Made by a program: the position numbers and the translations under genes. A DNA stretch of 64,000 bases from contig NMRA01000520.1 in NCBI GenBank assembly GCA_002633005.1, positions 223,111-287,110 of the forward strand. Reading direction: 5' to 3'. The notes under the pieces are model-generated. The model saw only the letters and a list, made by a program, of their open reading frames with translations, searched no databases and was not told the origin of the DNA. Position 1 is the first letter of the stretch, and the number at the start of each line of letters is the position of its first letter. Positions 22,476-37,400 of the stretch are shown in pieces. This DNA is from Phoronis australis (lineage: Eukaryota > Phoronida > Phoronidae).

Positions 22476-25400
22476 GCAAGGTGAATGGCAGCCATGATTG
22501 TAGAACTGCTACTCTTCCTTCAACTTTTGACCATGACCGCTTCCCAGCCGAGGTCTGCCATAAAGCTCGTCAACAATGGATACGAAACTGTGGTTGTGGC
22601 CATTCATAGAACGGTAACGGAAGATCCACGCATAGTACAAGAAATAAAGGTAAGAATACTTGAACGTTCTATAGGCGCAATATCCTCGAGACTCCCCAAT
22701 ATCATGCAGGATTTATCGACACCCGCCCAGTAAATGCGTAGCACGTCATCGCATTAGTTTAACTTGTGAGGTTTTTCAGGAACACTGCATGCCCAGTCGT
22801 CTGCTCTGCAGACGGAAAAAAATGACTCGAGTGAATAACGAGTGTTTTGCGAGTACACCTGATTATGTACATGTATGATTGAGACCTTACCGCACCCTCG
22901 CAAAATGGTGCGCATTGAAGCAATTGGTAGCTGGCGTAGGAACTTTGAATTATGGGAAAATCTACTGTTACCTTAGTACACGTAAGCTAAATATTTCGCC
23001 AAAAGTGCATCACTATAGTCTTGGGTTGATGGAACGCAGCCCAAAATCAAGGCAATACATTGAATTCTCCCGACACCAAATCTAACAGCAGAAAGATGAC
23101 GGTTTAAGAAATAGTCCAGCTAGATTAATAACTCTTTCAGCGCGTTGTTTACTACGCGTTGATTAAGCAAAAGTGCGCGCTGAATACGGGCATTACAATA
23201 TGCAGAAAGATGCTCGTTTAAGAACCCTTAGACGCTTCATACTCTATACATGTAGAGTACCAAGGTACCTAAACTACACGGTCAACGGACATAAACACGG
23301 GGCACGAACGCATGAACACGACTCACGGACCTGCAAACACCGTCCACTGACTCGCAAACACGGGAACGGACTCACAAAACACGATCCACACACCCAAATA
23401 CATGTACACGGGACACGGACTCATCTTCAAGAGGAAACGCGGTTAACGGACCGCCAAACACGGGTCACCGACTCATCGGCTTCCTGGATCAGCTGACATC
23501 TCCATTTTGTCCGTGACCCGTGTTTGGTGTTCCGTTAACCGTGCTTCCTCGGGGATACGAGTACATGTCCCGTGTATTTAGGTGCGTGGACCGTGTTTTG
23601 TGAGTCCGTTCCCGTGTTTGTGAGTCAGTGGACGGTGTTTGCAGGTCCGTGAGTCGTGTTCCTACGTCCGTGCCCCGTGTTTATGTCCGTTGGCCGTGTA
23701 GTTTAGGTACCTTGAGTACTCAACGTGTAGATTTGCAAAATATCCCCGCAGAAGTGTTTTGTAGGTGAGATTAGAATGACGAGTTAAGAGTGCGTGATCT
23801 TTCTCTCACTTCAAAATGATCAATATTGCTAAATAGTATCCGTACAAGTACATGTACTTAAATCATTTTTGGCCACAGTAAGATTATAAACCGGACGATC
23901 GCCGCACAAATAATAAATTTCATGCTCAATCAACGTTTCGTCGATTAACTGGACATCATCAGGATCATATTTACAAAGGACAGCAAGTGCCAACATGCAG
24001 CTCAGGTAACGTCAATAAAATGAAGTGAGAGATACAGGGAATATAGTCAGTAGCTGATTCTCTGAATAACATGAAGAGCTTAGTGACCCTGCAACTGATG
24101 ACCAGCTACACATTCTAAAAAGTATACATGTTTTGCACAGGTACATGTGTATAATGGGTTCAAGTGGGTCCAATGGTATGGTAGTTTGAAATCTTTTCAT
24201 AATGAAGACCAGTATCTAGATGTGTAGGAAATGGTGCATAAAACTGATGAATTTGGCGAAAACCAGCCGATCAGTAACATACATGTGAGGGGTTGCTGCC
24301 GTCCTATTTGCTCGTGGAGGTGATGATGGTACGGAAAGTTGCTGATGCGGTGGCGGCGGAGGCGGCTGTGCAAACAGTCAGAATCACAAGCATATAAGTG
24401 TTTAGGAGAACCTAAAAATGTGTATAAGATAACATGTTCGAACACCTGCGTACGAAATTTATTTATCTCCAATATAATCATGACTATCTGAAACGCTAAT
24501 CCGGAATCCATTAAACATAGCTGTCACTCACTCCGAATTGAAGATCCGATTTCTCTTGGTCACGTACATTTTTACATGTACTGTGAACTGAACATCACTA
24601 ACAAGAGTTTATTTTGGAGACCCAGAATCTCGCGGCTGCGTATTTTTACTAACCCAAAAACAATTAACGTATAAGGCTCAGTGCGTCTTCAAGCAAAATT
24701 CCATCATTGTTATAATCAGTCGCTGTTCATTGAGTGAAAAGGGTTAGTGATGTTCGAAAATATTCGAGGTTCCTCAAGAATCTTCTGTCCTCGTCAAAGT
24801 CCCAGAACGACACCATATAAGAACACTACTAATTTAAAAAAAAAAACTTTTAAAAACATTTGCTTCAGAACTTTGCGGATTTTTCAGTAGACGAAACATT
24901 GGCGATCACAATGTATCTTACAATCGATTGATGGCTGGTAAACTAACTTAAGCCTGAGTCTATTCGCTAGTCGTTACTTTAGCTTAATTCTTTCTTTATT
25001 TGTCATCAACGGACCGCAACACTTGTTGGTGACGTCATTACCATGATTTTCCTTTCATCACCTTCATCTCCAGCGTCCTGCCGACATTGCAATTATCATT
25101 TTCATTTTAGTTAAGATTAGCAACACCACGTGTTATCAATAATCGGGAAACGTTGTTGCATACATGTACATGTATGTGGGGCTATCCCAGAATATCGACC
25201 ATTTGGGGTTGTTACAAACGGTATTCTTAATTACGTCAAACATCGGTGTTGATTTCGCATACACTTTATCTACATGTACACGCATTTGCTAATCCAAATG
25301 ACATACGCGTGAGTTACATCGTACGGGACGCTCAGATGAGTGACATTTTTATCGCTAAAGTAACGACATCGAATTCTTTTTACCTAAATATGTATTGACA

Positions 25401-28400
25401 TTGGTTACAACCAATTGCCCGACATATCCGTGACGGCCATACAGTGTTGCTCAAACGTGGTCAAAAACAACAAGGAACCTGATCTGAAATTAATCAACCT
25501 AAAGATCAAGTGGTGGAGCAGGTGGACACATGGGTTTGTTGTACCTTTAATTCATCTGTTTTATAGAATATGTTCATCGATGCGTCAGAGTACCTTTACC
25601 GAGCAACGCGACAGAGGGCGTATTTCCGTTCCGTCACTATTCTTATCCCAGACACGTGGAATGACAGCGCCGCTTACAACGCATCAGCTGACGAGAGGTT
25701 TATGAAGTCCGATATCCGAGTATCATCGCCGAATACACAGTTTGGAGACGACCCCTACACTAAGCAGCCTGGCAGATGTGGACAACCTGGACACTATATT
25801 CATCTGACACCAAGGTTCATATTGGACCCACTAGGAAAAAGGTTCTACACCTATGGCAACGCAGGTTCGTTTTGAAATTATGCCTCATAATATCCACAAG
25901 TGCTTGCGGCTATCTTCAGAATTGTGAAACTCATTTTAAATTAAAACAATTAAAAACGTTTTCCTCATTTACGCTTTACTTATGGTCCTTAGCTATACAA
26001 TATAAATTACAGCGTTATTTTTCAACAATTCAGCAGTTTAAGGTAAGTCGGTCTTTTCCTTCGTTTCCAAGGATCAGTTTTTCATCATATTTACGTGTTA
26101 ATTGTAAACCTATAAAACTCGATAATTTTAAAGTCGCTGATGATCACAGAACCTTATAATATGTGGAGAAGCAATTCGCAGCAGATCGTTAATGAAACTG
26201 GATACTTAAAGCTTGAGAACAAATTTGTTAATAATAATAAGTTAAGTTCAAACCTGCGCCCAAGAAGTGATATTTGTCTCAATGTGGTTAAGACTAAGCG
26301 TACATGTAACCGCTCTTACCTTATGCCAGATATAAAACCAGTTTGCTTGATTAGACGTGTCTTAATTTATCGGCTATACTCACTCTAATGCCAACATTTG
26401 ACATTCTTCAAACCAAAAGGTAGACTTCTGGTTCACGAGTTTGCCCACTTACGCTGGGGCGTCTTCGACGAATACGGTTACAAAGGCAATAAACTCTTTC
26501 CAATGTTCTACACGACGAAATCTGGCACAGTGAGACCAAACGGATGTCCAAACAACTTGAAGGTAGGAAGTATCGCGTTTACACTCGTTTAAAGTCAGAC
26601 TGCATGGTTCAGGTTCAATTCTTCATGCATGAATTATTGATGAGGGCACGTGTACGGGGTGTCTGTTGAAGTAGCAAATAGAGTATATAAAGCCGGTAGG
26701 CCTACATGAACTGTCCAGAGGTATATGTGCACTCGAACAGACACAAAAAACTTCATACAATGACCTTTACTTTCAGTTTTGTGGCGTGAAAGCGGTTAGA
26801 GGTTCAGCAACACACTCTTGAAAAAAGTCACAGAAAACTGACATGAAAATTACCCATTGGAATCTCTGACATCTCTTGCATTATTTCTTGTCTTTTTGCA
26901 AGGGGTATGCATGTACATGTATAATGTACTTGTGTTTGTATTGTGAGCTCCAGTTCATACTGGACACATTCTCTACCAGTGGCCAATTACCACGCAACCG
27001 GATGTACATATACCTCCTTGCGCTGTAGTGAAGAAAATTCACGTCGCCATAATCATTTTTTTTTTGAAAAAAAGATACGACGAACGCCTGAGGTTACAAC
27101 GAAGACAGTCTAGTAGTTCACTCAACAGATTTGTTCGTGAGCGGGTAAAGTGGCTTCACGACGAATGAATTATGTGCAGAATCGAGATAAGTCAGTGCGT
27201 GAGCAAACATATAAGGACTTGAGGTACGAAACGTGGGAGGGAGATACTGTACATTGTATACGTCTGCTGGATTAGCATGCGGCAGAGAAGAGATTATGCG
27301 CGTGCAGGCCCAGGCCGCGCGCGTGCATGCATGGGTAGGCCTTGGTGCCTTGGAATACAACACGTGTAGGCCTAATACTGTCAATGCATATCGAGATTTG
27401 TTTAGGGTATGTCGAGATAATCAAAAATTTCACATTCGTCTACCACAATGATACGTTGTCACTTACAGTGCAATAGTCCGGTTCTGAGATAGCTCAGCAC
27501 CACTCTCATTGTAAGATATTTACCGTCAGCGCAACACGGGGTCAAAGATTTGCCCTGTACATGTATTTTCACAAGCAGATGTGTCGGCCATCTATCTCAT
27601 CTCTTAATGATTGTGTAACTGTTATTAATTGTATAGTTCATCATCGTAAACCATGCAACTTTGCTTTTGAGTGACAATGCAAGCACCAAAGAATTGGCAA
27701 AAAGCAAATATTACTCATCCTTTTTCAGTCAACCAAATCAACTATGTGCTTGACAGTTTGGAAGTCAGTCAATCGTGGAGTTATTTTTTACTTCCGGGGA
27801 AAAGAAGTTTTATGTGGACGTGTTTATTCGAATCTATAAAAGTCGTTTATACAAACTATATTTTCGCGGACTTCACTGCAGGGTGTGTTGCTCAACAGAA
27901 AAACGCGTCAACTGTGTGAGATCGACAAAAGAACATCACTTCCTACAGACAGCTGCCGTTTCTTTGCCAACTCCATCACGAATCAGGTCACAGCGTCTGT
28001 CATGAACATGCAACATCTAGAACAGGTACTTCCGTCATTCAAGTTATAGACTTCTTTACGCATGCCGAAATTTGCTGCATGCGCATCCCAGCGCATTGGT
28101 TCAGGTTATAGTCTCCTGTCCGATTCCAAACTCGTAACCACTTCGGGGATTCACAAATCATTTTTAGAGATTTCAAAAATGTATCCAGTCTTTGAAACAT
28201 CAACATCCAGTAAGATAGTCAAAATTAAGACACAACTTATATCAAAAACTTTAATCAAACTTAGGCTCTCTTTCTTGAAAAGGTCTTGAGACAATTTGAA
28301 GTTTTATCTTGAAACTTACTTAATATTAAGATGTGCCTTACAAAAGTTAGTTTTGATGAAGCGGGCCTCTGATCTCTACTCAAAGTCTGAAGTCGAACTC

Positions 28401-31400
28401 GAGACTTTTTACATGCAAGTATTTATGCACCGCCGACGAAACACCTTCCTTGCGTTCCTTCGGTGTTGGTGCAATCCTTTCTGTAGGGGATGTTGAGTTT
28501 CCCCGATATATTTATCGGTACAGTTGTCACTTCCACAATGGATGTTTCCTGTAATAGGTTTGTCCTTGGGAAATTAAGAGCAAACGCACGAACCTTTAGA
28601 ATTTGATGCTCAGTGACGCTGTGCCAATTCTGGCATGGCGCATTTTTTAGATTTCTCTCAAAGTTTTATACGTCGACTCGTTGGTGTTAATTTTGTTTTC
28701 GGTTTCAACCAAAAACGAACTAGCAGTAATGCAATAAATGAGGTATTTTGTGTAGTTCTTGAGGAAATCAAAGGTCTAATCGTTCTTAAGTCAGAACGAA
28801 AGCCGAAACCAGCAAAAATTGGGTACTTCAACAGCTTGAAAGTCCTCTGTTTCCGGGCCTATGTTCACCAAACTTTCCTCGGCCTCTTCAAGTGCTCAAA
28901 AAATTTCACTCCGCCTACATGTGGAGCTCACTGGAGTAATATTCGAGAACCAGCGATCACCAAATTTTACTCAAGTTCCTTCAAACCGTACATGTACTCG
29001 GAGTCGATAACTATTCTCGAACTGGAATGGAAGTTATTAGCGCAAAAATAGGAATTGAAATGTAAGAACATCTTTAAACCTAGCACGCTCTGTAGTCCAT
29101 TAAAAGAAATTTAGTTTCCTGTAAGAGGTGTGCAAAGGATCACCTTGCTTTGCAGATTTTTTCGAATACTTGTACGAATCCATGGTTTCCTCCACCATCA
29201 TGAATTCAGAGTAAACAAAACAATTCACGTACAATCCCTATTGAAGTCTCGAAGAAACCGATATTTTTCGAAAGGTGATGACTAAATTACCAATATGTAT
29301 CAATTTACAACATGTGTAGCTACATGTATATCACAAACTTGTTTTTCTTCCTGAGTACAACATATTCTGAATTTTACAACTCACTTAAAACACCGATGAT
29401 GTAGACCTTCCAGTATCCACTAGTTTACGAGGTCGGCGTTCACCAGAGGGGCAGTGTTTATACAGTTTGCTAGCTCTTGATACTCATTGGAATGAATACA
29501 ATTAAAGCCTCAATACTATTGAAAGCGCAAACTATTGCTTTCATAGCTTAGTCCCCAAGCCTCGGTTGCTTTCATAGCTTAGTCCCCAAGCCTCGGTTTG
29601 ATATCAGGGCCATCTTGAGGCTGTTGCTTTCAAAGGTCACTCCGGCGTACATGAACACTGTAAGCTTACAAGCGAAGATTGGAGGAACGAATAAGCCAAA
29701 GGCCGCAGTGTAGTTCATTATATTCACGTACTGGTGGCGACGTTTTCGCCATTTACTTGCTATTATAAGATGCATCTGAACTGTATTCTCTGCTTCCGCT
29801 AGAGAGTAATGTAGAAATCGTTTGTTTTCTCCACCTAGTACATTTCCTTGTACTCCTGCACGCTAGTGTGCAGACCAACTCATTCATATGCGAAACCGTA
29901 GCCTCTTGTAGGAAAAGGTGTCAGGGTGCAGTTTTTTTAAACATTAAATGTACCCGCCATGTAAAATGTGGGGGTAACCTGTGAATCTAAAGCTTCAAAC
30001 AAGTTGTACATTTTGCTAGGCGGCAAATTGGGAATATTCGAGAAATTTTGCCAACACTTTATAGACAAAGACTATTAGTGATCACACATCCCTATGTAGT
30101 AGTGGAAAATGATGATTACTTAAGCTTTTGAGTACTTTTGGTTGAGAAAGGTTTTGATTGTCGCACTCTCTCAGCCCATGCCAAATGACGTCGTATGGAA
30201 GTCGCAAAGCAGTGTTTAATTTGCAGAATCCATGTGCGTCGCATAGTTTTCGCCTATGGGACACTTCCATTGTTTTCCTTTGTTGCGTCTTTGTTGGGCA
30301 TAGCAATACACCTCGCATGGATATCGTACCTTGGGTGCACATCAGCCGGTTACCGATCAATGCCATTATCATTACTATAAGAAAGAAAAACAAAGAGAAC
30401 AATGGATACCCCTATCTACCGATCTCTATGCGACGAACTTGCGACCTGGTTTCCCGTTGGGGAGTAAAATGATACTGTTGAAATGAATACGATTAACGTT
30501 TAGTACAAGCGTTGCTCTATGATTACAAATCAGATGTTATTCACGCCTAACTGTATTTTGTGTGAGTGTGTGGGAAAGGGTGTACCTCCAAATGCTTGAG
30601 CTTGTACGTGTCCGTGTGCGTGCTTTGTTTCTAATAGTAATCTTGCTTCACTAACTAGCAACTGACCCACAACAAAAAGGCAAAGAGAAAGTAACACTGG
30701 AGAACATGTTTATATTTTCATAAACCTAGGTTGCTCGATTCTGTGAAAGCGATGGTTCCGATGTCTCACTCCGACATAACGCTGAAGCCCCAAATAAGCA
30801 CAACAAAATGTGCAGTAATAGAGGGACCTGGGATGTTATTCTGGAACACCAAGATTTTACCAACGGTTCAAACCCTAGTAATCCAGGCTTGGAAAATACG
30901 AAACCTGACTTCAAGCTTGTATATCCAAGAAGTCGCGACAAAATTGTCCTCGTGCTGGATATATCAGGATCTATGTCGATGCTGAGGGTAAGTGTTCAAT
31001 AAAGAGATAGTTGGAAATACGAGTATGTGGTAGAATAGTTCTGCGATCCTGTCTAGATGTCCGATTGCCCGTTTGACCAACCTGGATGTCTGCTCTATAT
31101 ATTTAAAAGCGCTGGTCAGATCTTCGTGAAATTTAGTATCATGATACCTAAGTACAGTGCAGAGGGTGTATCATGTTTCATTAAAAAACACTTTTTCTCC
31201 CAAAAGGACGGAAAAGCCCGTTGTCGACAGACATGGGCCGCTAGGCGATGCTGCAGTGGTCACATACAGTAGGCAGGAAATTCGATTCGTGGCCGCGAAT
31301 TGCCGTCATACTTGTACAGCTGTGCTTTAAGGTTTATTGAAATCAGACAATTGGATCTCTCCCCCCAAAAAGTGTTGAAAAAAAGATTTTTCTAGATGGG

Positions 31401-34400
31401 CTGAATCCGAATGGAAGTTGTGACATGGATGTGCATGCTGTCTAGGGGTATAATCCACTTTCAATTTCCCCTGCTCCAAGTGCCAGGGGGTGTTTTGATG
31501 GACGACATTTTCTAGTATAACTTACAAAGAGAAAAGTGATAAAAAATTGCCGCCATAATTCTACTTGTGGGCGAAGTTGAAATATCCATAACCTCTTAGA
31601 TGAAATGTTGGTCTTGACCAGGTTTTTATCCAGTTTTTGGACGGAAGGATATTCGAAGGATACCTAGATAAGGGTGGACCGATTTCAATAGACCTATGGC
31701 TAATAAAAAAGTTGCAGACCTCTTGATCAGATACTGTGCGTCTGGATGAACCATAAACGTTTATCGGATATGTATACATGTACATTAACAAGTAGATAGT
31801 GAACGCAATTCTTCTGCATAACGTTTTATATTTTCTTTATAATGGTACCTTGTTTGATTTAACAATTCACCTCTCGCCAGGATTTTCAGTGACGGCTTAA
31901 CTGACCAATCAGAAACGCAGCATTCTTGACACACCTTCCTTTCGAAGCCGCCATTTTACCCGACAAGCAACACGTTGCCGGGTAAAACTTGTTGTTTGTT
32001 TGTCGACATTTAGCAAGGGGGTGGAGCTTGCGATAGGTCAATTAAACGTCGACTACTCAAGACGCTGAAAAAGGCGAAACGCCGCCCATGGGATGTATGA
32101 CTTAACCATTGGCTGTAAACAGTACTTGCACAGAAATCGGGTCCTCAGTAGCTCAGTGGTGAGCGCACTAGACCGGCAATCTAGAGACCTGTGGTTCGAT
32201 TCCCAGTTGGGGATTCTGACGTTTCTGTGTTTATTTGATAAAATTAGGCCAGCAGTGGACACTGAACGCAATTAAATGCAGTCCAATTGTATGCGTGTGT
32301 GTGATGGAATGGCCTAAGAGGAACAGCTGACCTTTTTACAGAACATAGGGCTAAATGCGAAGCACTCACTACTGCCCCCTACAGTGTATGGTTTAAATAT
32401 CGGCTTAAAAACGAAGGTTGCTCGACATAGCACTCCTTCCCCATGACCCATTTTAATTAAGCGTTCTTATATGGCACATGTTACCGTTTCAGTGAACTTT
32501 TATCAAAACACATAGTAAAGAATCTTATTATCCTTGCAAAATGCTTCTATCAAATTAGCTTCAATTCTATGGGGTTTTGCATTAGTATGGCTTTGGCGTG
32601 GCCGCCTGTCCGTGTTTGTGGGTACTATCCAATCAACAAAGATCCCCGATCACTTACGGTTATTTAGCCGAGAATGATTTAGCAAGTCAGTCGAAAGAAA
32701 ACACAAAAACACCTTTAATTATTTTACTTGACAGAAGGGGTGTGGTAAGTGCAAAATATTTAGGTTGGAGTATACACTGGTCAAATCTCCAGGTTCCTAA
32801 CTAAAATGAGTAAAGAGAGCGTTTTAACTAGTTAAATATGACTCTGAGAGCGACAAAAATCGAAGAAAATAGTTTTTGTGGTTCGTTTTTTTAAAAAAAT
32901 CGTATTTTTTAATTTTCAAAAATCCAATTTTACCTCGAATTTTTTTTTCAAAATGAACAAGGATTATCATCAACTGTTTTCTTACGCAATATTCTACTTA
33001 TCCATAGCAAATACATGTACAAAATCATTATGATCTTGATTTTGCGGCATTTTTTGCCTGTGAGTTGGGCAAGCACGCCACCTTTTGTCATTTGGTCACT
33101 TTTCGTCTAATAACTAAAAATCTGGTCCATGTATCAAAAAACCCTGGCACACGATTTTACTTAAATCCTAGAGGATTTCAAATCTGCAAATTTTGTAAAA
33201 ATTGACCCACGTGTTGCGGAAAAATAGGCCCGAGAATCTTGTCACTATCCTGAAAACACGAGCCGAGAAAAACGGCTTTGAAGTTGAGCGGTCATCGATT
33301 GTCACTTGAGAAATAAAGCTGATATTTACTTCATGTTTAGAAAATGTGACATACCTGTTTGTTTACAGCGTAAGTTTAATCATTTTTTCGAACTTGTGAA
33401 GCTTGACAGACGACCAAAACAAATATGGCTGTCACGTGGGCGGAGTTTAGCGTTGATCTATTGTCTGCTGGTGGGCCGACCACACATTAAAACCATGTGT
33501 TGATTGTTTATACGATTCATCTGAACTCTCCACGCAATGTAGTAAAAGACTCTTTAATTATATTACACAGACCTATTTGTTAGCATTCCAATATTATCAT
33601 CAACCAATATATTAACCTGGTTCCCGGGCCTCACAAGCTGACGTCACGGATTGCTTGTGAAGGCCCAGGTACAGCGCACTAGAACGATGGTTTTCATTGG
33701 CTGTCAGCTGGCAATTTTTAACCAGGAAGTTTGCTCTGCGCATGCTGACATCCGGTATTACGTTATCAGGTCGCTAGGTGTCCCTAGAGTAAANTTTAAT
33801 AGTCTAGTTTCTCCACGGCGCGTTCCCAGCACAGAAGCACGGTTTATCTGCAAAGACTCTACTCTGACGGCATGTAGTTGTCAATGAGTTGCGCGCGCGG
33901 CGTGTCTTCACAGCACTTGCATGCACTCTCACCGAATCGTGCAACACCACCCACGTCGACGCTCAGCGTCCTCTTGCAAGACACCTCACCTTACCGACTT
34001 CTCTAGCTTGTACACGCACAATTTCTACACCGACTCCTCAAGCTGAGTGCAGTGATGGCTTCGGTAGGACTTGGCGTACTCAACTTAATTTTTTGCAGAT
34101 AGACAATTATGCTCAGGCTCGGAACAGGAGCTAGTTCACCGACTTTCACATGGTCAAAAATAGAATTATTTTATTCTTGGTCTTGCTACAACAACATCAG
34201 CTGGTACAGCACTCTCGAATGCCCGGTTACACAATGTTTGTTGACAGGGTTAGATTAGAGCTAGTGTCCTTGTAGAAGCTCCGCCCCAGTTATCAGTCAC
34301 TGAGCTGGTGAGCACTCAAGCCATATGACTTACTGAGGCTTGGTCAAATATAGCTAAAACAACAACTTTGGATTTTCAGAATGATTTTATTATATACTGT

Positions 34401-37400
34401 GCATCAACAATTAAAGATCAGGATGACATAAAAAAGTAAAAAACAGTTAAAATTTTTTTTTGTGTGTATCCACCTGCCGTAAGTCATCGAGGTTTCTTTT
34501 TCCAACTAGGTTTATTGCAGACTTTGGAGCTGTGACACTTGGTCTTTTCCAAAAATACTGCATCGGTATGACATTCAGCGTATTGATGGTGCATGTATTC
34601 AGGAAAATTTACTTAACACACTTCAGGTTTCTTATTTGGACATACGTTTGACAGATCTCACTTAGACTTTGCAAAGCTTGACGCAATTCATGTTTTTTTA
34701 GCTGAGATGAATTGGACATTTAAATTCACGTTTGAGCATCGAAACCATGTCAATATCTAAGTTACGTTGTCCTGCTTTTAAAGCTGAGCCCTATTGTATA
34801 TTGTCGGACGATTGACTGTGGGTTTGTTTAAAAGGTAGCTATGCTTTGAGATTGTGCGTACACTATAGATGGAGAGTGAATAATCAAATCCTGTAATTAA
34901 TTTATTATATGATAACCCCTAATTAGACAAATGAAACCTATTGTTAATTAAGTAATCAACTACAAAGAGTAACTACGCTAGCGCCCTCTTTAAAGATTAC
35001 ATTAATCAAACAACCAAAACGATCAAATGTCTTATCTGCTATCCAAGCTAGGACTCTCCACTTGTTGGATGTCTGTCCTGTTGGTGGATCTTCGAACTAC
35101 ACACACTGTATAGCGACAGTGTACTTGTTGGTCACCGTCTCTGGTGATGCAACACTTGCAGGCAATTTCTTCTACCTGCGAATCTTCTTGCTGGTCAAAG
35201 TCTCTGGCTGATGACTCAACACTTCAGGTAGTACCCTACTACCCACAATGCAAGTGGCAAGCTCTTAGTTAACTTCCTGTTCGTTAACACCCTTGCCCTT
35301 GCCAAGACAGAGACCGTAGAGAGGAAGACGTTTCACCTAGCGAAATCCTATTGGACGGCCACTGGCGGCCATTGTTGTTCCATGGACCGTAGAGACGTCT
35401 AGCGGGTGTGTGTGGGAAAAAAGGAATATGGCTGATACTCGTGGTCAGTGGTTACAGAGACAAGATATTTTATCTGATCGTGTAGTTCATATAGATTTCC
35501 CATAGTTAATACCTCTGAGGGTAGTGCTTTGTCAAGTAACTTCAAAACAAGATATGCCGGCTGCAGTCCCTAAAAAGAGGACCAGAGGAGCTTTTTGCGC
35601 TGCAGAAAAACCGCGACTTGCACTCCCCACTGATAAAGACAGGTGAGATATACGAGTGATACAAAGAATTCTTTTTGTGAAAATGCTACCTGTCAACCAT
35701 TGATGTTGGCAGAGTGATTTGAACTTGTCTTACCTTTAAGTTTCAAGGTTTTATATGATTACTCAAAGCAAAATTGTGGTAATCCGTTACATATGGCCGG
35801 GATGATGGGTACTAAGTACTTGATTTTAGAGCCAGTTACTCCCAATGAATTACGCCCGTTATTCAGTGGTAGTAACTGGTTCTCAAATGAATTTTGAGTG
35901 AGGGTCCCACCTATCAAACTATAACCGAAATTGTCCAGCATGTGTTTCATGACTTAGGGCCTACTGATAACTTGTGTTTCTATTCTATGATTGGATCTAA
36001 ACTGTAATTTCTTTCACTTCTTCAATTCACTTCAGTGTTTATGCATTCAGGTCCAAGAGTTAGGTGATAAACAGCAAGTGTGAGGACCTGCTAAGGAGAA
36101 ATGCTGTGATGCTAACTTGTTCCAGTACAGGGCTGTAGCTAGAGGTAAGTAGGCGCCTAAAGCCCACCGTATCACATTGAGCACTGAACGTAACTTACGG
36201 TGCGTAGGTGCAAACTTTCAAATGCCAAAAGGTGGTTGGCTGTGCCTAAGCCCCACTACAGCACTGGTCCAGTAGACTAGTATAGGTTTAGGTAGGTCTT
36301 TACTGTGATGGGCATTCATTGTACTTTGAAGGACCTATAGTCCGAAGGGTCATCACTTGAAAAATATATCAATCAGGTGTTATTCCAAAGCAACATCACT
36401 CCGAAGGGTTATTACTTAGCTGCAATAATGGGAAATAGTGAGTGACGCTGTATAGAGAATATTGCTGATGCCACATATTTTTCCTTCATGCTGTATTTGT
36501 TATAATATAAATGATATTTTTCCAGCCAATAGATCACAGCTACGCCACGAGTGAGCCCAGTGAAACACCCCCATCTGCTGAGCACCATGCAGTGCTGCTT
36601 TAGTAAAGCTCTTGGGTTGAGGTAATAGGACATAACTGATAATGACCATAATTTCATCCTCCATGACTGATGGTTTTGTTATACCTATTGTATTGCTACC
36701 TGAAGCTCACCTCTCTACTTACTATAGTTATAAAAAGCGGACTGCTGAAAATCAGAGGATGAGTCTTGAGCCAGGCTGTTTGTTAAAAATCTGGTTGTAG
36801 ACAAGTAGACAGTTGTAGGTAGTTAACATGTGTAGATGTATTTTTGTATTCATTCATTTCAGAAAGTTGTTGACTTGCATGAGAAAGTAAGTCAAGTAGG
36901 GATGCCGAAAAGTCTTCACCCAGCGGTCCCTATTGTGCCCGTGACTGTAGAGGGAATTGTCAGTGGTGCTGTCGGATTAGGCATGGCGCCATTAACTTCA
37001 GCATCTTTGGTGCTACTATCAGANNNNNNNNNNNNNNNNNNNNNNNNNNNNNNNNNNNNNNNNNNNNNNNNNNNNNNNNNNNNNNNNNNNNNNNNNNNNN
37101 NNNNNNNNNNNNNNNNNNNNNNNNNNNNNNNNNNNNNNNNNNNNNNNNNNNNNNNNNNNNNNNNNNNNNNNNNNNNNNNNNNNNNNNNNNNNNNNNNNNN
37201 NNNNNNNNNNNNNNNNNNNNNNNNNNNNNNNNNNNNNNNNNNNNNNNNNNNNNNNNNNNNNNNNNNNNNNNNNNNNNNNNNNNNNNNNNNNNNNNNNNNN
37301 NNNNNNNNNNNNNNNNNNNNNNNNNNNNNNNNNNNNNNNNNNNNNNNNNNNNNNNNNNNNNNNNNNNNNNNNNNNNNNNNNNNNNNNNNNNNNNNNNNNN

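Larger units (their letters stand above)
22650..25566 (+). other. CLCA gene 2 intron 1
   Basis: No coding sequence recognised beyond the foldback element and the hammerhead motif. A minus-strand frame at 24197-24511 (104 codons) shows no known motif and may belong to the hammerhead-bearing repeat. Confidence 0.6.

Noticed and set aside
23261-23714. A CRISPR-like array, because short units repeat at regular spacing
   Set aside because: Units are degenerate, arms are mutually inverted, there is no leader or cas gene, and the host is a eukaryote. It is a foldback transposon.
27671-28005. Two plus frames covering CLCA exon 4
   Set aside because: They are in the wrong frames; only the third frame (27882-28025) gives the CLCA sequence and keeps phase with exons 3 and 5.
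32060-32095. A hammerhead-like string CTGAAAAAGGCGAAACGCC
   Set aside because: The CUGANGA box is broken (A at the conserved G) and there is no room for stem II before GAAA.
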